Of a stretch of DNA of 64,000 nucleotides, positions 59,011 to 64,000 are shown in pieces. The notes below the pieces were generated by a model. It was not told where the DNA came from and searched no databases. It was given only the letters and a program-made list of their open reading frames with translations. Origin of the DNA: Symsagittifera roscoffensis. Its lineage: Eukaryota; Xenacoelomorpha; Acoela; Convolutidae. The position numbers and the translations under genes were made by a program. Each line of letters begins with the position of its first letter. The stretch's first letter is position 1. The stretch covers positions 12,718,027 through 12,782,026 of the forward strand of contig NC_087068.1 in the NCBI RefSeq assembly GCF_963678635.1, given 5' to 3'.

Positions 59011-60425
59011 TCAACTGGGCTCCTTTTGTCTACAGCCTTCGAAAAAGTCTGTGAGGGAAATGTTTGACCAATATTTTCGATTTTTTTGTCGTTTTCTCAA
59101 AAACTAACCCACCAAATTTGAGATGTTAGTTTCAATGAATAGAACTGATTTTAAATCTCCCCTCCATGAGTGGCTACGCCCAAACTTTTTTAACTCAAAA
59201 AATTATGGCCCTGGGCATAGTGAAATCTTTGATTGTTTTGACCGTTTTTTTTCATCTTTGATTATTCTGAACTACCCACTGAAACTACCCACTGGGTTTT
59301 TGAGCTCTAAAAGAATTACAGGTTAGGCGTGTTTTTTCTGCATAAGCGGCTACTTAACGAAAAAAGCTATGATTCTTGGAAATGTCAATTTTGTGATTTG
59401 TTGACCGTTTTTTGGACTTGCCTCGATAACGAACCTATCAAATCTGATATCATAGGTTTAATCGCCACAACGGGTTGTTGGAAGCTTAACTTTACCTTTT
59501 GGTACGCAAAGTTTTTGCTAGGCTTCTCCTTAATTTTTCGTTAGAGAATTCTTGTCTTTGAGAAAATTCCAAAATCTCATAAATTTTCACTCTTCTCACT
59601 TATTTTAGTAGCGAAACAACTAAGGTTTTTGGGCAGAGTCCTATTTTTGAAATAACACATTTCGTCACGCATCAGTAGCATCAATATAAATAAATTCAAG
59701 AAATCAAGTAAATGCTTCCAGCTTTAGCTGGGACCTAGGTGTCTTTCATTTTGGTTCACCTAGTTTTTAACATTTCTCATTTTTCGTCATATTTTTTCTA
59801 CAATTGTGTTGTATCGCAAGCGGTGCGAAGCTCCGTTTCGCCTCTGTGTTGATTTTGCTGAGAATTGGACTGTAATTGCTTCGACGTTCTCAAAAATTTC
59901 GTGGATACCATGTTCAGGATGAAATTTGTTACTCTTATTTGTTCCCAATTTATCGCTTTCTGAAAATTATTGCATGGTTCCTGCAGATTCTTCTGGGTTC
60001 CAATTTTCATTTCTGAGCCTCACTAAAGAGCCAAAACTTTCAGAAGAGTATAGTCCGGAATTTCGTTTCTGAATTCCAAATGATGTTTCCCGTTTTTTTT
60101 GTGATTCAAAATTTTTTCTTTGTCTCATTGAGGCATCTGTTTGCTTAATTTTTTTTGCCTTAAACTATCTCAAGTTCTTTTTATCCCGCCTCCCATGTGT
60201 TCTCACAGGTACAACTGATGCAATCAACTCGATTCAATTCTAACTAAATTTCGCCCACTATTTTAATCCAATTCCAAAACTCTTTGATCTCTATGCACAA
60301 CTCTCTTATACTTTTGTTTAAGCGTTGAGAAAAGAAAATAAAAAGATCCCAAGATCTTACTCCTCTCTAGCCTCCCTCCTCACCACCACCACCACCTAAA
60401 ACTCACCGTCAAATTCCATGCTCAC

Positions 60426-60616
60426 CTGTCATTGATGGATTCTTTGTTCTTAAGGACAACTTTGTTGCTCTTGAGGTGTTGCAGCTGTAGTAGGGTGCAC
60501 ATGGCGAGGATGATAGTGGGCGTGGCCACCATCAGACCCCACCTGTCCCCCCACCCATGCACCACACTTAGCCACACCTTCCCCACCACAGACACTAGAA
60601 CCAGGTTGAGAGTACC
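60426..60616 (-). CDS. Exon of an unidentified multi-pass membrane protein (exon 1 of those seen)
   Basis: 191 nt, acceptor TTTATTACAG, donor ACAG/GTGAGC; 63 codons plus two bases, so phase 2 out, which fits the exon at 56,699-56,793. It encodes two helices (LNLVLVSVVGKVWLSVV and LMVATPTIILAMCTLLQL) joined by a GWGDRWG turn, then a basic lysine-rich tail. Its GC content is clearly above the flanks. Upstream exons must lie beyond 60,616. It belongs to the same chain as the exons down to 49,363, about 270 residues in all. Confidence 0.65.
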
Positions 60617-60954
60617 CTGTAATAAATAAGAAAAAAAAACATTACGTTTGTTTTCGAAAAAGGAGCGATTTGCCGTTGATTAATAAGTCTTAATTTTTTG
60701 GGCCAATAATTATCAGATTTCAATTTACCGTTTTTTTCATCTTCTTTTTTTTAAAATTGAAAATTAAATGAAAATTTTGTACAGAACTTTTGTTATGTTA
60801 CGAGTAGTCGAACCTTTTTTGTTTTCAATCGATGCGGAGGATATTTTTTCAGGCTATTGCAATTGTTCAGACTGCTGAGAAACCAGACGAAATATTTGTG
60901 CCATGAGTTGTTTCTTATTGAGACAAAGTTCGATTTCTTAAGTAGCCGTTTTGA

Positions 60955-61530
60955 ACCGAACTTTGGAAAAGATATTGCATCTGCGATTATTTTTTCTTAA
61001 GTTATGAGGGTTTTAAAAATGGCAATTAGAATGGTATGGTAACAGCTGACTTATTGAAACATAAAACGCATTAGCGACAAATTCATCATGCTCATAAAAA
61101 ATTCAAATAAGACAAACTAATTGGTTGTATAAACGCTGTAATAGACGAGAAACAAACTAATTTGTTAATGACATAGCGTGCGGAACGAAATTTTCAGAAA
61201 CTTCTGTTTTTAAAAATAAGTATTTTTAGCGTTTTTATAAAGCAACAAAATTTTGCATGATCAACTGCTCAACTCTAGCTACAGATTTTAATTACATCGT
61301 AATATCTTGACTAAATGAATAATGTTGCTATGTTATTGTTCCGAATTTTGAAGAAAATGACGGATTATTTGTGTTCGGGGTTTTTTCTCAAATTTTGTTT
61401 TAACTAGCATTTTTGAAGGAGTTGTTAATACCGTACGAAAGCTTTTGTTGTTTCGATCTCAAACTATTAAAGATATTTTACCTGTGATCATTTTTCGTAA
61501 AGTTATAGGAGTTCAAAAATTTCCATTTTG
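60955..61530 (+). repeat. Local repeat family, one full and one partial copy in tandem
   Basis: Copy one starts AAAAGATATTGCATCTGCGATT; a partial second copy starts about 501 bp later with AAAGATATTTTACCTGTGATC. Shared words with a third copy at 63,229-63,960 include AACGCATTAGCG, TTTGTTAATGACATAGCGT and AAGCAA-AAAATTTTGCA-GATCAACTGC. Confidence 0.65.
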
Positions 61531-62441
61531 TAACAATGCAATAGCCGCTACTTGCTCACAACTGCCTACTCTCACTAATAATAAGTTCTTAATGGAGTTT
61601 CATTTGACTTTTCCATCAACATTTTTGGAAAGTTTTTTTTGTAAACTGCCGTTGGATTATTCCGTGGTGGTTGCACAGCAATCCGGTTTTGTTAAGATTG
61701 CTAATTAGTATTGATCTTCAAAAGGTCAAATTGTTAAATGTTTTTGCGCAATTTTTTATAAATCACTGTTTTCGTGTGCGATAGGGGCCTTCCCTGCTAA
61801 AGATGTACGCGAGGGGCCTCTCTCGACTCAATTTTTTCTTTCTCAACATTGCAGTTCCTCTCTCATAGCCATGATAAAAACTGATTTTTATTTTCAGACG
61901 GATATAAGCCATGTAGGGGCGAGATTAATTAGAATGGAATAGGGCGTATGTGTTGTTATTGTTCAAATTCTTCATTTTTCTAAATTTCTGCTGGCTGGAA
62001 ACGTTTTATTTCTGATAAATGTATGAAGAAACCACCCCTTCCAACTAAAGCGTAGCTGAGATCATAATTTTTAATTTGATGCATTTACTTATGATAAGCT
62101 CATGACAGTCTGTGATGTGTTCAGAATGCATTGAGCTTTCTGGAGCAAAAATGATTCCTAAATCAAAGTAGACGATTTTTCTAGTTTTAAGACTCATATA
62201 CTTCCTATGATTTGCATTAACATCTTTTTAACGACCAAATACGCTTCCATTTGTAAAAAGACTTCATGCTTTTCGAAAGTCGAGTTATTTTTTTTACATT
62301 TTAGAACTTACAGCTCAAAAATTTTAAATAATGAGTTATTATAAATGTCACATTGTATATTTCAATTTCATTTTTTTTTTAGTTTTTTTAATTGCATAAA
62401 ACTGCAGTTCTTGTTTTTTGAACTCCGCGACCACAAATAAT

Positions 62442-62575
62442 AGTCGTATTTTTGGGATCTTGTATTTTTGAATAATTTTAACCAAAATAATTATTTGAAT
62501 AATTTCGAATAATTTTAACCAAATAATAGTCGTATTTTTGGGATCTTGTATTTTTGAATAATTTTAACCAAAACA
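62442..62575 (+). repeat. Short tandem duplication of about 85 bp
   Basis: ATAGTCGTATTTTTGGGATC with TTGTATTTTTGAATAATTTTAACCAAA occurs twice, separated by TTATTTGAATAATTTCGAATAA. Confidence 0.85.
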
Positions 62576-62750
62576 ATTAAACAATTTCCTTTAAGTTAAA
62601 TTAAGAATCTTGTGTAGCTCGTAAGAATCTCGTGTGCGGGATTTGCAAATAGCAATTCGCGCATACCGACTATTATCCAAGACTCGGTTTGTTTTCTGTA
62701 TTATCTGGAATTCATAAATACCTTGAGCTAATAACTGAAAAGATATTTTA

Positions 62751-63228
62751 TGGGGCCTAGGAAATTAGACGAAAAGCAAATTAGACGTGACCAACAAAAA
62801 CGAATTTAGACGTCGATGCAAAATTACAAATAAGGGAAATTAGACGTAATTGTTTTGTTCGTGTCTGAAATTTGTTTACCGACTACAATTAACTTTCGTT
62901 TGAGCTTTCTTAAATGCAAATCAACTTTTCACCTTTCGCAATTTTCACATTCCGCATTTTTCACATGCCGCATTTGTATCATTTATGCATTTCAAAAATG
63001 TTTTATAATCTTGAAATTAACATTTTATAAATCAATTGTGATAAATATTTTGATATGCAATGGGATCATACACTATTTTTGTAAATATGAAAATTTGTTT
63101 TGGGCAATAAGTTTTGGTAGCCCTTTGCTTTCCGTCTAAAATGCTAGTTTTGCAAAAACAATTTAACGTCTAAATTTGTTTTTGTTGGTCACGTCTAATT
63201 TGCTTATCGTCTAATTTCCTAACCCCCA
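62751..63228. mobile_element. MITE with TGGGG ends and 7-bp target duplication
   Basis: The terminal inverted repeats are about 65 bp: TGGGG, then GGAAATTAGACG, AGCAAATTAGACGTGACC and AACAAAAAC, mirrored at 63,160-63,228. It is flanked by TATTTTA on both sides (62,744-62,750 and 63,229-63,235). The interior is AT-rich with further AATTAGACG copies and no transposase. A related uninterrupted site at about 60,966 supports the ends. Confidence 0.8.
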
Positions 63229-63960
63229 TATTTTATCTGCGGTTGCTTTTAGTAAAGTTTTGAATGTTACAAAATTGCCAATTAGGTATGTTAAAAGCTG
63301 AATTTCTCAACTATGAAACGCATTAGCGGCAAACTCAAATGCACATAACTAAATCCAATTTGTTAATGACATAGCGTTCGGGGCGAAGTTTTCAGAAAGC
63401 TTGAAACGTTACTTTTTAAGCTTCTAAGTAATCATTTAATTTCAAAGAATTGAATGATTACATGCAGGTGAAAAAAATTAGGTGAAAGTAAAATTTGACA
63501 AACAATGATTTCTCAGAAATTGGAAAATAAGTTCGTGTTGCTTCAATCGGTCTGAATAAACGTTCTTGTTGGCTCAAACGAGGGCTCTCTGCGAACGTTT
63601 CTTTAATGATTTAATCAATTTCGTTAAAGCATTTATCTTGAAAACAATTTAATGATGTTTATTATTATAAATGTTAGGTTTTTGATTGATTTGATTTCAG
63701 TTTTTCGGTGGCGTGATGAGTCTCATTCTATTGTTCCGTTGCTTAAAATTTGTAACTTGACTCCCGCGCCCACGAATCTGAATTTCTGTTTAAAAAAATT
63801 AGTATTTTCAGCGTTTTCATTAAGCAAAATTTTGCACGATCAACTGCAAAAACGATAGAAAAAGGTGACGTAATGTTTGTACTCGGGGTGTTTTTTTTTC
63901 TTCAGCTAAATTTTATTTTTTTTCACAGAGTTGTTAACCATTCAAAAGCTGCTTTTTGTA
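63229..63960 (+). repeat. Third copy of the local repeat family, interrupted
   Basis: Matches 60,955-61,440 in two parts (about 63,229-63,415 and 63,785-63,960), with about 370 bp of unrelated sequence between. Its left end carries the MITE insertion. The rest of the window to 64,000 shows no gene. Confidence 0.6.
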
Positions 63961-64000
63961 AATTAAAATTAAACATATTTTTTACCAGATTTTTTTAATC

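Larger units (their letters stand above)
56794..60425 (-). other. Putative long intron
   Basis: AT-rich DNA of about 3.6 kb with a TG/TA microsatellite, a tRNA-like/SINE-like patch and a possible plus-strand exon (57,384-57,489). A T-rich segment at 58,440-58,560 loosely resembles 55,070-55,180. No minus-strand exon recognised. Confidence 0.4.
60617..62743. other. AT-rich non-coding stretch with a local repeat family
   Basis: No exon recognised. Contains the repeat copies at 60,955-61,530. A sentence-length duplication (TAGTCGTATTTTTGGGATCTTG) lies at 62,442 and about 62,526. Confidence 0.4.

Noticed and set aside
59798-60010. Minus-strand 70-codon frame rich in N and Q
   Set aside because: The composition is what AT-rich DNA gives, no splice context fits the neighbouring exon phases, and no domain is seen.

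Overview
This is a eukaryotic, almost certainly metazoan, window. The evidence is introns with GTGAGT-type donors and pyrimidine-rich acceptors, a Tc1-type DD34E transposon, a C2H2 zinc-finger exon and eukaryotic-type tRNA-Ala sequence. The terminal exon with two C2H2 fingers resembles the alternative 3' exons of arthropod BTB-zinc-finger genes, so an arthropod is my weak first guess; the species cannot be named from sequence alone.

Positions 1 to about 48,190 are one head-to-tail tandem array that starts before the window. Its unit is a tRNA-Ala-derived sequence (50-73 nt) plus about 140-155 nt of spacer, giving a monomer of about 213 bp and roughly 220 monomers here. Two spacer classes alternate, so the basic period is a dimer of about 425 bp. 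Three kinds of tRNA-like block recur. Full-length blocks have a cloverleaf, G3:U70 and mostly AGC anticodon. Shortened blocks have lost part or all of the anticodon arm but keep Pol III A and B boxes. A third class alternates with these and has a ruined B box. Higher-order repeats of about 0.85, 1.27-1.30, 1.65-1.74, 1.94 and 2.63 kb are visible. The left part is very homogeneous; the right edge (43.5-48.2 kb) is diverged and rearranged.

A 1,284-bp Tc1-like element (16,641-17,924) sits in the array with 26-bp terminal inverted repeats, a TA duplication and a nearly full transposase frame whose start is disturbed. It is present in only one of two neighbouring higher-order copies, so it arrived after that amplification.

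From 48.2 kb on the DNA is AT-rich and single copy. A plus-strand terminal exon with two C2H2 fingers lies 215 bp beyond the array edge, so its upstream exons must lie across the array or be missing. Facing it on the minus strand is a gene with at least six, probably seven, small GC-richer exons (60,616 down to 49,363). Their splice phases fit one another and they encode hydrophobic segments: an unidentified multi-pass membrane protein. Its introns hold nested foldback elements (51.9-53.1 kb), a diverged inverted repeat around one exon, degenerate direct repeats and a TG/TA microsatellite. The far right has a 478-bp MITE with a TATTTTA duplication, inserted into one member of a local repeat family.
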